From positions 1 through 7,347 of the forward strand of contig DIHQ01000174.1 in assembly GCA_002420235.1 (NCBI GenBank): a stretch of 7,347 bases of DNA. Reading direction: 5' to 3'. Positions 1-6,130 of the stretch are shown in pieces. A program made the position numbers and the translations under genes. The DNA comes from Flavobacteriales bacterium UBA5692 (GTDB lineage: Bacteria; Bacteroidota; Bacteroidia; Flavobacteriales_D; Sanyastnellaceae). The notes under the pieces are model-generated. The model worked only from the letters and a program-made list of their open reading frames with translations, was not told the DNA's origin and did no database searches. Within the stretch, counting starts at the first letter, position 1; each line of letters begins with the position of its first letter.

Positions 1-441
1 TTGTTAGCGGCTAGGTCTGATCTTATACAGGTGCTAGGTAAAGACGTAAGCGAGTGGAAGTACGGCCGCCTTCACTCCGTTGTGCACCGCCACGCGATGA
101 CCGATGCTCCACTCGTAGGAGACCTCTTGAATGTAGGTCCATTTGCTTTGCCATCTGCAAAAGACGCACTCAATAAGTACGAGTTCAAGCTGAAAGAGGC
201 CGTAAACTATGACGTCTTCTCTGGCCCTTCAATGCGTATTGGAATTGATTTCGCAGCTGTCGATTTTGCTGAGAGCATCCTGCCCACCGGCCAGTCCGGA
301 AATGTTTTTAGTCCGTTTTACGATAACCAAGCGGACTTATATCATGCTGGTAAATTCCGTAAGCAGCGAATGGAGCGAGCGGATATTGAAGCCCACGAAA
401 CGGCACGCGCCCACTTCCGTTTCGTGAACTCCACTGAGTAA
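1..441 (+). CDS. Penicillin amidase (peptidase S45) family protein, C-terminal part only
   Basis: This is the last 146 residues of an S45 penicillin amidase/acylase-family enzyme, an N-terminal-nucleophile hydrolase that cleaves amide bonds in N-acyl compounds and is usually exported and self-processed. The visible segment is the C-terminal part of the beta chain. Family hallmarks are WKYGRLHSVVHRH (residues 19-31), GPSMR (75-79) followed by a hydrophobic strand and Asp, and GQSGNVFSPFYDNQ (97-110), then the final LYHAGKFRKQRM. The catalytic Ser, the propeptide and any signal peptide lie outside the window. The open frame begins at base 1 with TTG, but full-length members are several hundred residues long, so this is a window edge and not a start. 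The stop is TAA at 439-441. The true substrate cannot be told: family members act on beta-lactams, acyl-homoserine lactones or other N-acyl amides. The family call is firm, the specificity open. Confidence 0.9.
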   Translation: MLAARSDLIQVLGKDVSEWKYGRLHSVVHRHAMTDAPLVGDLLNVGPFALPSAKDALNKYEFKLKEAVNYDVFSGPSMRIGIDFAAVDFAESILPTGQSGNVFSPFYDNQADLYHAGKFRKQRMERADIEAHETARAHFRFVNSTE

Positions 442-451
442 TCTAATTTTG
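421..451 (+). promoter_or_regulatory. Candidate Bacteroidota-type promoter for purT
   Basis: TAATTTTG at 444-451 matches the Bacteroidota -7 consensus TAnnTTTG exactly. A TTC at 421-423, 20 bases upstream, sits where the -33 TTG is expected but matches only two of three bases. Transcription would start near 458 and give a leader of about 20 nt before the purT ATG at 481. The element lies just after the stop codon of the preceding gene, so purT probably has its own promoter, though read-through from upstream is possible. The motif is short and could occur by chance. Confidence 0.4.
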
Positions 452-480
452 ATCTACGACAAAACACGAATCGTTGCATA

Positions 481-1668
481 ATGCACAAAAAAGTCCTACT
501 CCTCGGTTCTGGTGAACTCGGCAAAGAAGTCGTCATTGCCCTCCAACGGTACGGTCAAACTGTTGTCGCTGTTGATTCCTATGCAGGAGCACCGGCCATG
601 CAGGTAGCAGATGACTGTGAGGTCATTAACATGCTCGATGGTGAGGCATTAGATGGAGTTGTTGCCAAGCATCAACCGGATATCATCGTGCCTGAGGTTG
701 AATCCATCAGAACAGAACGATTTTACGCTTACGAGGAGCAGGGAATCCACGTGGTGCCTTCGGCTCGAGCGGCGAACTTCACAATGAATCGGAAGGCCAT
801 TCGGGATTTGGCGGCAGCGGAGTTGAAATTGAAAACCGCTCCATACAGGTACGCTGCATCTTATGATGAATTGGCAGAGGGCGTGAACGCCGTGGGCATC
901 CCCTGTGTGGTTAAGCCGTTAATGTCGAGCTCAGGTAAAGGCCAGTCCGTCATTCGGTCTGAAGAGGACATCAAAACAGCCTGGGATTATGCTATGAGCG
1001 GATCACGTGGCGATTTGGCTGAGGTCATTGTGGAATCGTTCATCGATTTCGATTATGAAATTACGCTGTTGACTTTGACCCAACAGCGCGGCCCTACTTT
1101 GTTCTGTCCGCCAATTGGACACCGTCAAGAACGTGGTGATTACCAAGAGAGCTGGCAGCCTATGCCCATGGCACCGCACCTTTTAGAAGAAGCACAGCGA
1201 ATGGCTAAATCTGTGACTACATCTCTCGGCGGTGCTGGCATCTGGGGCGTGGAGTTTTTTATCCAAAATGCGACGGAGGACAGCGAGGGCAGCGTCTATT
1301 TTTCCGAGCTCTCCCCGCGGCCCCACGATACAGGCATGGTGACTCTTGCGGGCACTCAAAATTTTTCGGAGTTTGAACTGCATGCTCGAGCGGTGTTGAA
1401 TATCCCGGTGTTGTCCATAGAACATTTGCGTAACGGGGCGAGTGCGGTGGTTTTGGCTTCTGAAGGCGCAATGGCGGGAGACTCGCCTGTTGTTCACGTC
1501 GATTCCGATGCAGTTCTACCCGATACAGACTTCCGAATTTTCGGAAAACCGAGTGTTCGACCTTTCCGTCGGATGGCGGTAGGGTTGGCACACGGCCCAC
1601 TTGATACTGATGTGCGGGCTTTAGTTGTTCGAGCTCAAGAGGTTGCCAGAAAGCTGAGGCTGGAATAA
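481..1668 (+). CDS. purT: Formate-dependent phosphoribosylglycinamide formyltransferase (GAR transformylase 2)
   Basis: PurT makes formyl-GAR from GAR, formate and ATP, the third step of de novo purine synthesis, in the cytoplasm; it replaces or backs up folate-dependent PurN. The 395 residues agree with the family (392 in E. coli). The protein is an ATP-grasp enzyme throughout: N-terminal GSGELGKE (residues 9-16), [12 protein letters not shown] for substrate binding, the ATP-loop [12 protein letters not shown], then [15 protein letters not shown] and [19 protein letters not shown] of the catalytic domain, and a C-terminal FGKP segment. No key motif is missing. A small insertion (around NATEDSEGS) lengthens a loop just before the SELSPRP strand. 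The ATG at 481 puts the nucleotide-binding motif at the usual distance from the N-terminus. No Shine-Dalgarno sequence precedes it. The gene stands 39 bp after the amidase gene and converges on the CIA30 gene. The identification is very secure. Confidence 0.97.
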   Translation: MHKKVLLLGSGELGKEVVIALQRYGQTVVAVDSYAGAPAMQVADDCEVINMLDGEALDGVVAKHQPDIIVPEVESIRTERFYAYEEQGIHVVPSARAANFTMNRKAIRDLAAAELKLKTAPYRYAASYDELAEGVNAVGIPCVVKPLMSSSGKGQSVIRSEEDIKTAWDYAMSGSRGDLAEVIVESFIDFDYEITLLTLTQQRGPTLFCPPIGHRQERGDYQESWQPMPMAPHLLEEAQRMAKSVTTSLGGAGIWGVEFFIQNATEDSEGSVYFSELSPRPHDTGMVTLAGTQNFSEFELHARAVLNIPVLSIEHLRNGASAVVLASEGAMAGDSPVVHVDSDAVLPDTDFRIFGKPSVRPFRRMAVGLAHGPLDTDVRALVVRAQEVARKLRLE

Positions 1669-1675
1669 CTTGAAC

Positions 1676-2263
1676 TCAATCGAACCGGATAAAAGAGACT
1701 TCGAGGTCAAATGCTTGGGCTGTCCCATCATATTTCATCAGACCCAATCGAATGACATCACCAAGGGCTTGAGCCAAAGGCAGGGCTTCGAGGTCGCCGG
1801 TAAAGGCCTGACTCCATTTTATGTCCTCGACTTCAATGCTGATTTCTTGCCAATCCTCTGATGGTTCGAAGGAGGCATAAGCATATGGCATCCACCAACG
1901 TTGGGACATTTCCATGGTGAGCTTGAAAGGGCCGCCTTCGCCTTTGCAGCGGATTGTGATTGCGTTGACATCTTGAAGGTTGTATTCCCCCCATTCCGCG
2001 CGAACGGAACTGAATCCACCATTATTTTCCAGACGTGTCTCACCCATCCAGTGCATTCCATCACTCCATTCAATTTGCCCTTCTGAAAGGCCGCCCATGA
2101 CCCCATCGTTTATAGGCCTCCAAGTTTCATCGTTTGCAAAATCGATGACCAATGGAAGGGACTTGGAATCAGTCGATTGGGATGAGCATGCGGTGCCAAT
2201 CATGAGGGTTGATGCCAGAAGGGTAAAGATTGCTAGAGGCCAGGAGGAAAGAAATGCTGCCAT
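1676..2263 (-). CDS. CIA30-family (complex I intermediate-associated protein 30-like) putative lipoprotein
   Basis: This 195-residue protein carries one CIA30-type beta-sandwich domain. Diagnostic motifs are NDGVMGGLSEG (residues 52-62), LENNGGFSSVR (79-89), the RCKGEGG turn, YASFEPSEDWQEISI and the closing IRLGLMKYDG...FDLEVSFIRFD. In mitochondria the family name-giver helps assemble complex I; bacterial members are mostly uncharacterised and a role in complex I should not be assumed. The N-terminus is hydrophobic (residues 4-24) and ends in GTAC, so Cys26 may be lipidated; Gly at -3 is not the consensus lipobox residue and the n-region has no Lys or Arg, so export is likely but lipidation uncertain. 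The ATG at 2263 is preferred; an in-frame TTG at 2281 would add six residues. The gene is last in a minus-strand group, about 25 bp after the PhzF-family gene, and ends 7 bp from the purT stop. Confidence 0.85.
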   Translation of the reverse strand: MAAFLSSWPLAIFTLLASTLMIGTACSSQSTDSKSLPLVIDFANDETWRPINDGVMGGLSEGQIEWSDGMHWMGETRLENNGGFSSVRAEWGEYNLQDVNAITIRCKGEGGPFKLTMEMSQRWWMPYAYASFEPSEDWQEISIEVEDIKWSQAFTGDLEALPLAQALGDVIRLGLMKYDGTAQAFDLEVSFIRFD

Positions 2264-2288
2264 GATGGAACAACAAGGCAAGCCGGGG

Positions 2289-3101
2289 TTAGTTCACCGC
2301 GATATGGCCTTCATTGGACGTCTGCGCTGCCCCCACAATTTCGACGGTTTCGCTGTGAACGAAGCATTGAAGTTCGCCTCCTTGCGCTGAAAGTTGCCTA
2401 GCATGTAAGTCGGTTTGGCCCATGTGCTTAGCCCAGTATGGAGCGAGGGAGCAATGTGCGGATCCTGTCACCGGGTCCTCGAGGATCGTCGCTTGTGGGG
2501 TGAAAAATCGTGATACAAAGTCACATGAGATTCCGGGAGCAGTGACAATGACTCCACCAGTACCGAGATTGATTTGATCAAAAACAGGACGATCAATGGT
2601 GATGTTAACGATGTCTTCTTGGTTATCGTACACCAAAACGTAATCACGTGCCTTGAGCACTTCAAGAGGCTGGATGTTGAGAGATTTGCCAATGGAATCT
2701 GGCAATGTCGCTGGTTCTGGCCTCCTGATTGGAAGATGCATTGCGTATTTGTTGTCTTTACGGCTCACTTTTAAGGGACCGCTAACGGACGAGAACATAA
2801 CATGCTCGCTCGCGAGTTCCAATTCGCTGAGAACGACGTGACCTGCGGCCAGTGTAGCATGACCACACAAGTCCATTTCAATGTCTGGAGTAAACCACCG
2901 AAGTTGGTATTCATTCCCAGATTTTACGATGTATGCGGTTTCCGGGACGGCGTTTTCTGCTGCAATGCGCAGCAATTCGTTGTCGTCTAGCCATTCCTTG
3001 AGTGGCACAACGCAAGCGACATTTCCCAGAAATCCTCTGGACACAAAGGCGTCTGCATGGAAGACGGTGAGATGGGATTGTGGATTCATAACAGTTTTCA
3101 T
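2289..3101 (-). CDS. PhzF-family isomerase/epimerase-like protein
   Basis: This is a full-length (270-residue) member of the PhzF family, which shares the diaminopimelate epimerase fold of two similar alpha/beta lobes with the active site between them. PhzF itself isomerises trans-2,3-dihydro-3-hydroxyanthranilate in phenazine synthesis; most members, such as E. coli YddE, have no known substrate. Motifs in order: FHADAF near the N-terminus, FLGNVACVV, VPETAY holding the presumed catalytic Glu54, MDLCGHATLAAGHVV (about 76-90), and EDPVTGSAHCSLAPYW (about 208-223). The active-site residues look intact. No other phenazine genes are visible, so a phenazine role is not supported. The chosen ATG at 3101 overlaps the stop of the upstream transporter gene as ATGA, which suggests translational coupling. 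Alternatives are an upstream GTG at 3113 and an ATG at 3089, the last being closest to the usual family N-terminus. Confidence 0.92.
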   Translation of the reverse strand: MKTVMNPQSHLTVFHADAFVSRGFLGNVACVVPLKEWLDDNELLRIAAENAVPETAYIVKSGNEYQLRWFTPDIEMDLCGHATLAAGHVVLSELELASEHVMFSSVSGPLKVSRKDNKYAMHLPIRRPEPATLPDSIGKSLNIQPLEVLKARDYVLVYDNQEDIVNITIDRPVFDQINLGTGGVIVTAPGISCDFVSRFFTPQATILEDPVTGSAHCSLAPYWAKHMGQTDLHARQLSAQGGELQCFVHSETVEIVGAAQTSNEGHIAVN

Positions 3102-4531
3102 CCACCGCCCCACGTGAGCATTCCTATGAGCATGACGGATCCAGCAACTAACATCAAAAGCAGGGTGTAGGGCAAGATATCGCGTGCTTTGAGTCCAGTG
3201 ATGCCAAGTAAGGGCAATGCCCAGAACGGCTGGAGCATATTGGTCAATTGATCACCGTACGCCATAGCCATAATTCCACGAGGAAGATCCAACCCGAGGG
3301 CTTGACAGGATTCCAATACGAGTGGCCCTTGCACAGCCCATTGACCACCGCCACTAGGGACAAAAACATTGAGGACACCTGAAGAAGCAAACAAAGCGAC
3401 TGGTAACCACGATTGAGAGGTGGCTCCGACTAATCCTTCGGCAAGCCAGGTTCCCAAATCAGTTCCAGTTACCATGCCCATGATGCCAAAATAAATAGGA
3501 AATTGAACGAGGATTCCCGAGGCCCCGGAGATTGCTTCATCTAGGGCGTTTAAAAAAGCGCGTATGGAAGGGTGGGCTAATAAGGCAAGGCCTAATAGCA
3601 ACAGGTTAATCCAGTCTGGGGTGATGAAGCGGAGTTGCCTGAGTGGCGGTCCTTGTTGTGACCACCAGACCGCTCCAGCGAAGCAAAGCGCGCCGGCTAG
3701 CAATGATAAGCCGCGGCGTTGGTCCAACTGATCTGCTGGAGTTTGAGCTACCGAGGTGGGTGCAGCGGGCGCAGATGGCTCGATTTTACTCGCATCATTG
3801 AGTGTGGCCTTGACGTTGTGCCCCAACCACGCGAAAACTCCGAAAGCTGTTGTGAAAACTGCCGCTGTTAATAATAAACTCCAACTGCTGAACACGGTTT
3901 CGCGCAGGCCAATAGCTTCAGGAAGGTCAGCTGCCCATGAGGCTCCTCCTACCAATTCCTTGAGGTGGCCAATCTCTGCGACCTTGAGCGGTGCAGAACC
4001 GCTGAGCCCTCCGTGCCATACCAACATCGAGGAATAGCCAGCTGCTCCGATGACACCAAAGTTCACCTCTTTTTGGCGTCCTTGTTTGCTCATCATATCC
4101 ATAACACCTCGGACGAGGATGGCCCCGCCTACTAGCCCTAGTCCCCAGTTTAGCCATCCAAGAAACATGGCGAGCAGGGCCGTTTTTCCCGCGGCCCATC
4201 GAGGGCTCGAAACGACCCACACGACCGCCTTTTCAAGCCCGTTTCGGACGGGTGGTGCAAGTGCCAGAACATGACCGAGCACAAGCATGAACATGGCTTG
4301 AAATCCGAAACGGATCAGCCCTGCGCTCCACATGCCATTAACCCAGGCCCCCATGACCTCGAGTGGTGTGGCACTGCGCATCGCGAGTGCCCCCGCTACA
4401 AGCGTGAGAAGCACTGCAATGGACAGTGGAGTGGGCATATAACGTTGGAAGCCGCGGGTATATCGATTGAGCAGCATTTCAAGCATGGGTGAAAAGGTAG
4501 GCACCGCCAACGCTGAGCGCAACTTCTCCAT
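3098..4531 (-). CDS. AtoE/short-chain fatty acid transporter-family membrane protein
   Basis: This 477-residue polytopic inner-membrane protein belongs to the SCFA transporter (AtoE) family, whose E. coli member is linked to uptake of short-chain fatty acids such as butyrate or acetoacetate. The family's strongest signature is complete: FVPSGGGQWAVQGP (about residues 390-403), followed by AYGDQLTNMLQPFWALPLLG (about 424-443). GLGLVGGAILVRG and the WHGGLSGSAPL segment are also family-like. A polar Ala/Pro-rich stretch (about 236-275) separates two membrane halves and is probably a cytoplasmic loop. The ATG at 4531 gives an N-terminus somewhat longer than usual; ATGs at 4486 and 4477 would start closer to the family consensus. 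A GAGAG run about seven bases before 4531 is a weak ribosome site and favours that start. The gene heads a minus-strand group and is coupled to the PhzF-family gene. Family certain; substrate inferred. Confidence 0.92.
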   Translation of the reverse strand: MEKLRSALAVPTFSPMLEMLLNRYTRGFQRYMPTPLSIAVLLTLVAGALAMRSATPLEVMGAWVNGMWSAGLIRFGFQAMFMLVLGHVLALAPPVRNGLEKAVVWVVSSPRWAAGKTALLAMFLGWLNWGLGLVGGAILVRGVMDMMSKQGRQKEVNFGVIGAAGYSSMLVWHGGLSGSAPLKVAEIGHLKELVGGASWAADLPEAIGLRETVFSSWSLLLTAAVFTTAFGVFAWLGHNVKATLNDASKIEPSAPAAPTSVAQTPADQLDQRRGLSLLAGALCFAGAVWWSQQGPPLRQLRFITPDWINLLLLGLALLAHPSIRAFLNALDEAISGASGILVQFPIYFGIMGMVTGTDLGTWLAEGLVGATSQSWLPVALFASSGVLNVFVPSGGGQWAVQGPLVLESCQALGLDLPRGIMAMAYGDQLTNMLQPFWALPLLGITGLKARDILPYTLLLMLVAGSVMLIGMLTWGGG

Positions 4532-4718
4532 TAAAAACTCTCAGGATTTAAAAACCCATCTCAATCGCGAGCGAAGCCCAGGTTAATTTTGGTTATTTCG
4601 CAGAAGGCTCGGCAGACGGTGTTGTACAATGGATAAATTGGTTCGGGTGTGCGACATGATCAAAGAAGATGAGACGGATACTGAACGAAGCCTTTCCGTA
4701 AAATTTGTACTTTGCCTT
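4532..4718. promoter_or_regulatory. Divergent spacer between the transporter and lipid-cassette operons
   Basis: This 187-bp spacer lies between two divergently transcribed groups and should hold the promoters of both. On the plus strand it contains a TAATTTTG element (separate entry). On the minus strand I found no convincing TAnnTTTG box. The segment next to the transporter start is rich in A/T runs. If the hydrolase-like gene starts at 4629 instead of 4719, the last 90 bp are coding. No operator-like inverted repeat or terminator stands out. Confidence 0.5.
4584..4591 (+). promoter_or_regulatory. Candidate -7 promoter element for the lipid cassette
   Basis: TAATTTTG matches the Bacteroidota -7 consensus TAnnTTTG and is the same octamer found before purT. 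It lies 38 bases before the ATG at 4629 and 128 before the ATG at 4719, so a start near 4598 would serve either. No TTG is found at the expected -33 distance, which weakens the call. Confidence 0.35.
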
Positions 4719-5522
4719 ATGCCTAGGTTATACCCCCTATTGCTTCTTGTTGTCTTTTCCTTCTCCCAAGAGGTCCTCGCCAGACATTGGGTCTACTTGC
4801 ATTCCGATGCGCCGAAACCTGAAAAGACAGCGCTTCTCATTTTGAATGGATTTGGTGGGTCACGCGGGGGCTGCAAAGCGCAGATGGAATTTTGGCAGGA
4901 TTCTGGTATGGATGTTTACATTCCAGATGTCTTGTTGCGAGAATCCCTTTCGGCTAGTTCTGAAGCTTTGGCAAATTTTGTTGAGGAGCATAGTCTAGGG
5001 GAATATGGGGAAGTCAAGGCCATTTGTTACATCGCCGGAGCTTATCTTCTGCATGCCCAGCTACAAGAGATTTCGATGCCAAACCTTACGGCCATTGTGT
5101 ACGATCGAAGCCCTACACAAGAACGAGCTCCCAAAGCGGCGATGGAAAGGATACCGAAGCTCAGTGTGCTTAAGCTTGGCCGGGTGTTGCGTGATTTAAG
5201 CGAGGCCGTTTGGCCACCGGTTCCTATGGGCGATTCTCTCAAGAAAGGCCTCGTCATCGAAAACCGAGCTACTCGTCTTATGAGGTTTTTGCGCTCTGAG
5301 GCCGAAGCGATGGGGCCGCTGGTATACGAATGGCGCACCATCGACTCTACTGCCCAAGACGCCTTTCACGTGGCTTTAGACCACGACATGATGTACGAGC
5401 GGTGGGACGTGCTGGGTGAGCCCTTTCTTTACTTTTTTGAACAAGGCAGGTTTCCAGAAGGGCTGCCCCGGGAGCGAATTCACAACCGGCCCTTTGATAA
5501 GAAATATCCCTTGCCTCAATGA
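4719..5522 (+). CDS. Secreted alpha/beta-hydrolase-like protein lacking a recognisable nucleophile
   Basis: I cannot name this 267-residue protein. Its pattern resembles an alpha/beta hydrolase: strand TALLILNGFGG (residues 37-47, an oxyanion-loop-like turn), an expected nucleophile elbow at AICYIAGAYLL (101-111), and a late DHDMMYERWDVL segment (221-232) where the catalytic His and last helix would fall. The elbow reads CYIAGA where active enzymes have GxSxG, so the Ser is absent (Ile105) and catalysis of the usual kind is doubtful. The N-terminus from the ATG at 4719 forms a good signal peptide: Arg3, a Leu/Val/Phe core (5-15) and a VLA cleavage site near residue 21, so the protein is probably periplasmic. 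ATGs at 4629 (30 more residues) and 4656 are in-frame alternatives that would bury this signal. Its stop overlaps the next ATG as ATGA, tying it to the phospholipid genes that follow. The fold call is moderate; the function is unknown. Confidence 0.7.
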   Translation: MPRLYPLLLLVVFSFSQEVLARHWVYLHSDAPKPEKTALLILNGFGGSRGGCKAQMEFWQDSGMDVYIPDVLLRESLSASSEALANFVEEHSLGEYGEVKAICYIAGAYLLHAQLQEISMPNLTAIVYDRSPTQERAPKAAMERIPKLSVLKLGRVLRDLSEAVWPPVPMGDSLKKGLVIENRATRLMRFLRSEAEAMGPLVYEWRTIDSTAQDAFHVALDHDMMYERWDVLGEPFLYFFEQGRFPEGLPRERIHNRPFDKKYPLPQ

Positions 5523-6130
5523 GAGTGCCGACGACGTATGATTTGAAACCTGCCTTCCAGCGCATGTTGTTGCCGTTGCTGGACCGCTTGCGCAGAGCAG
5601 GCGTGACCCCAAATGCGTTGACGTGGGCTGCGATTTTACTGTCAGGGGGACTGGGCTATGCTTTTGTTCTCGGCCTGTCCAACCGTTCTTGGTTTTTTGC
5701 AGTTGCTGGTGGTTTACTGCTCCGTATGGCCTTGAATGCACTTGATGGCATGATGGCCCGAAACTTTGATATGACCTCAAAAGGAGGCGCGGTATTGAAT
5801 GAATTGGGAGATGTTGCTAGCGACGCTTTGGTTATGTGGCCATTGGCCTTGGTGCCCGGGGTGCATGTGGGTTGGGTAGCAGCGATCCTATGGCTTGCTG
5901 CAATTAATGAATACGCGGGGGTTTTGGGTGCATCTATCTCTGGGAAACGATGCTACGATGGCCCAATGGGTAAAAGCGATCGCACGTTAGTATGGGGTGT
6001 CTTTTGTCTTTTGTTAGGTGCCGGAGTCTCCATTGAACCGTACACCGAATATGGCATTTATGCTGTGATTATCGGTCTTCTTTGGAGCACAGTACGTCGC
6101 GTCCGCAGCACCTTAACTGCAACACAATGA
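5519..6130 (+). CDS. CDP-alcohol phosphatidyltransferase-family membrane protein (YnbA-like)
   Basis: This 203-residue inner-membrane protein has about six membrane segments and the CDP-alcohol phosphotransferase motif. Family enzymes move a phosphatidyl group from CDP-diacylglycerol to an alcohol such as glycerol phosphate, serine or inositol. The motif spans residues 73-98. Compared with the canonical D-x2-D-G-x2-A-R-x8-G-x3-D-x3-D it reads N73-x2-D76-G77-x2-A80-R81-x8-G90-x3-N94-x3-D98, so the first and third Asp are Asn. From memory, E. coli YnbA (201 residues) shares the NALDG, LNE-GD and GKSDR blocks, so this would be a subfamily trait and not decay; YnbA has no established reaction. 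GPMGKSDR lies around residues 155-162. The ATG overlaps the stop of the preceding gene, and its own stop overlaps the next ATG, with no Shine-Dalgarno sequence at either. The family is secure; the acceptor alcohol and even catalytic competence are open. Confidence 0.9.
   Translation: MRVPTTYDLKPAFQRMLLPLLDRLRRAGVTPNALTWAAILLSGGLGYAFVLGLSNRSWFFAVAGGLLLRMALNALDGMMARNFDMTSKGGAVLNELGDVASDALVMWPLALVPGVHVGWVAAILWLAAINEYAGVLGASISGKRCYDGPMGKSDRTLVWGVFCLLLGAGVSIEPYTEYGIYAVIIGLLWSTVRRVRSTLTATQ

Noticed and set aside
1..3. TTG at the first base as a genuine start codon for a 146-residue protein
   Set aside because: The product aligns with the C-terminal part of a much larger family; the frame is cut by the window edge.
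1183..1600. Two minus-strand open frames inside purT
   Set aside because: They lie wholly within a well-conserved gene, have no family features and look like frame shadows.
1669..1760. Hairpin terminator after purT
   Set aside because: Only a 4-bp stem (GACT/GGTC) is seen and no T-run follows.
1698..1796. Repeated CTTCGAGGTC about 88 bp apart
   Set aside because: Both copies encode Asp-Leu-Glu in the CIA30 gene on the other strand; the match is short and explained by coding.
1670..2390. Plus-strand open frames across the CIA30 gene and the end of the PhzF-family gene
   Set aside because: The minus-strand frames have clear family motifs; the plus-strand products are unstructured and have no recognisable domain.
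2289..3101. Phenazine biosynthesis locus
   Set aside because: Only a PhzF-family gene is present; most members act outside phenazine synthesis and no other phz gene is visible.
3756..4492. Plus-strand and alternative minus-strand open frames inside the transporter gene
   Set aside because: The transporter frame carries the AtoE signature throughout; the others are antisense or shifted-frame shadows.
4625..4630. TACAAT as a sigma-70 type -10 box
   Set aside because: No -35 sequence lies at the right distance, and it overlaps the possible ATG at 4629.
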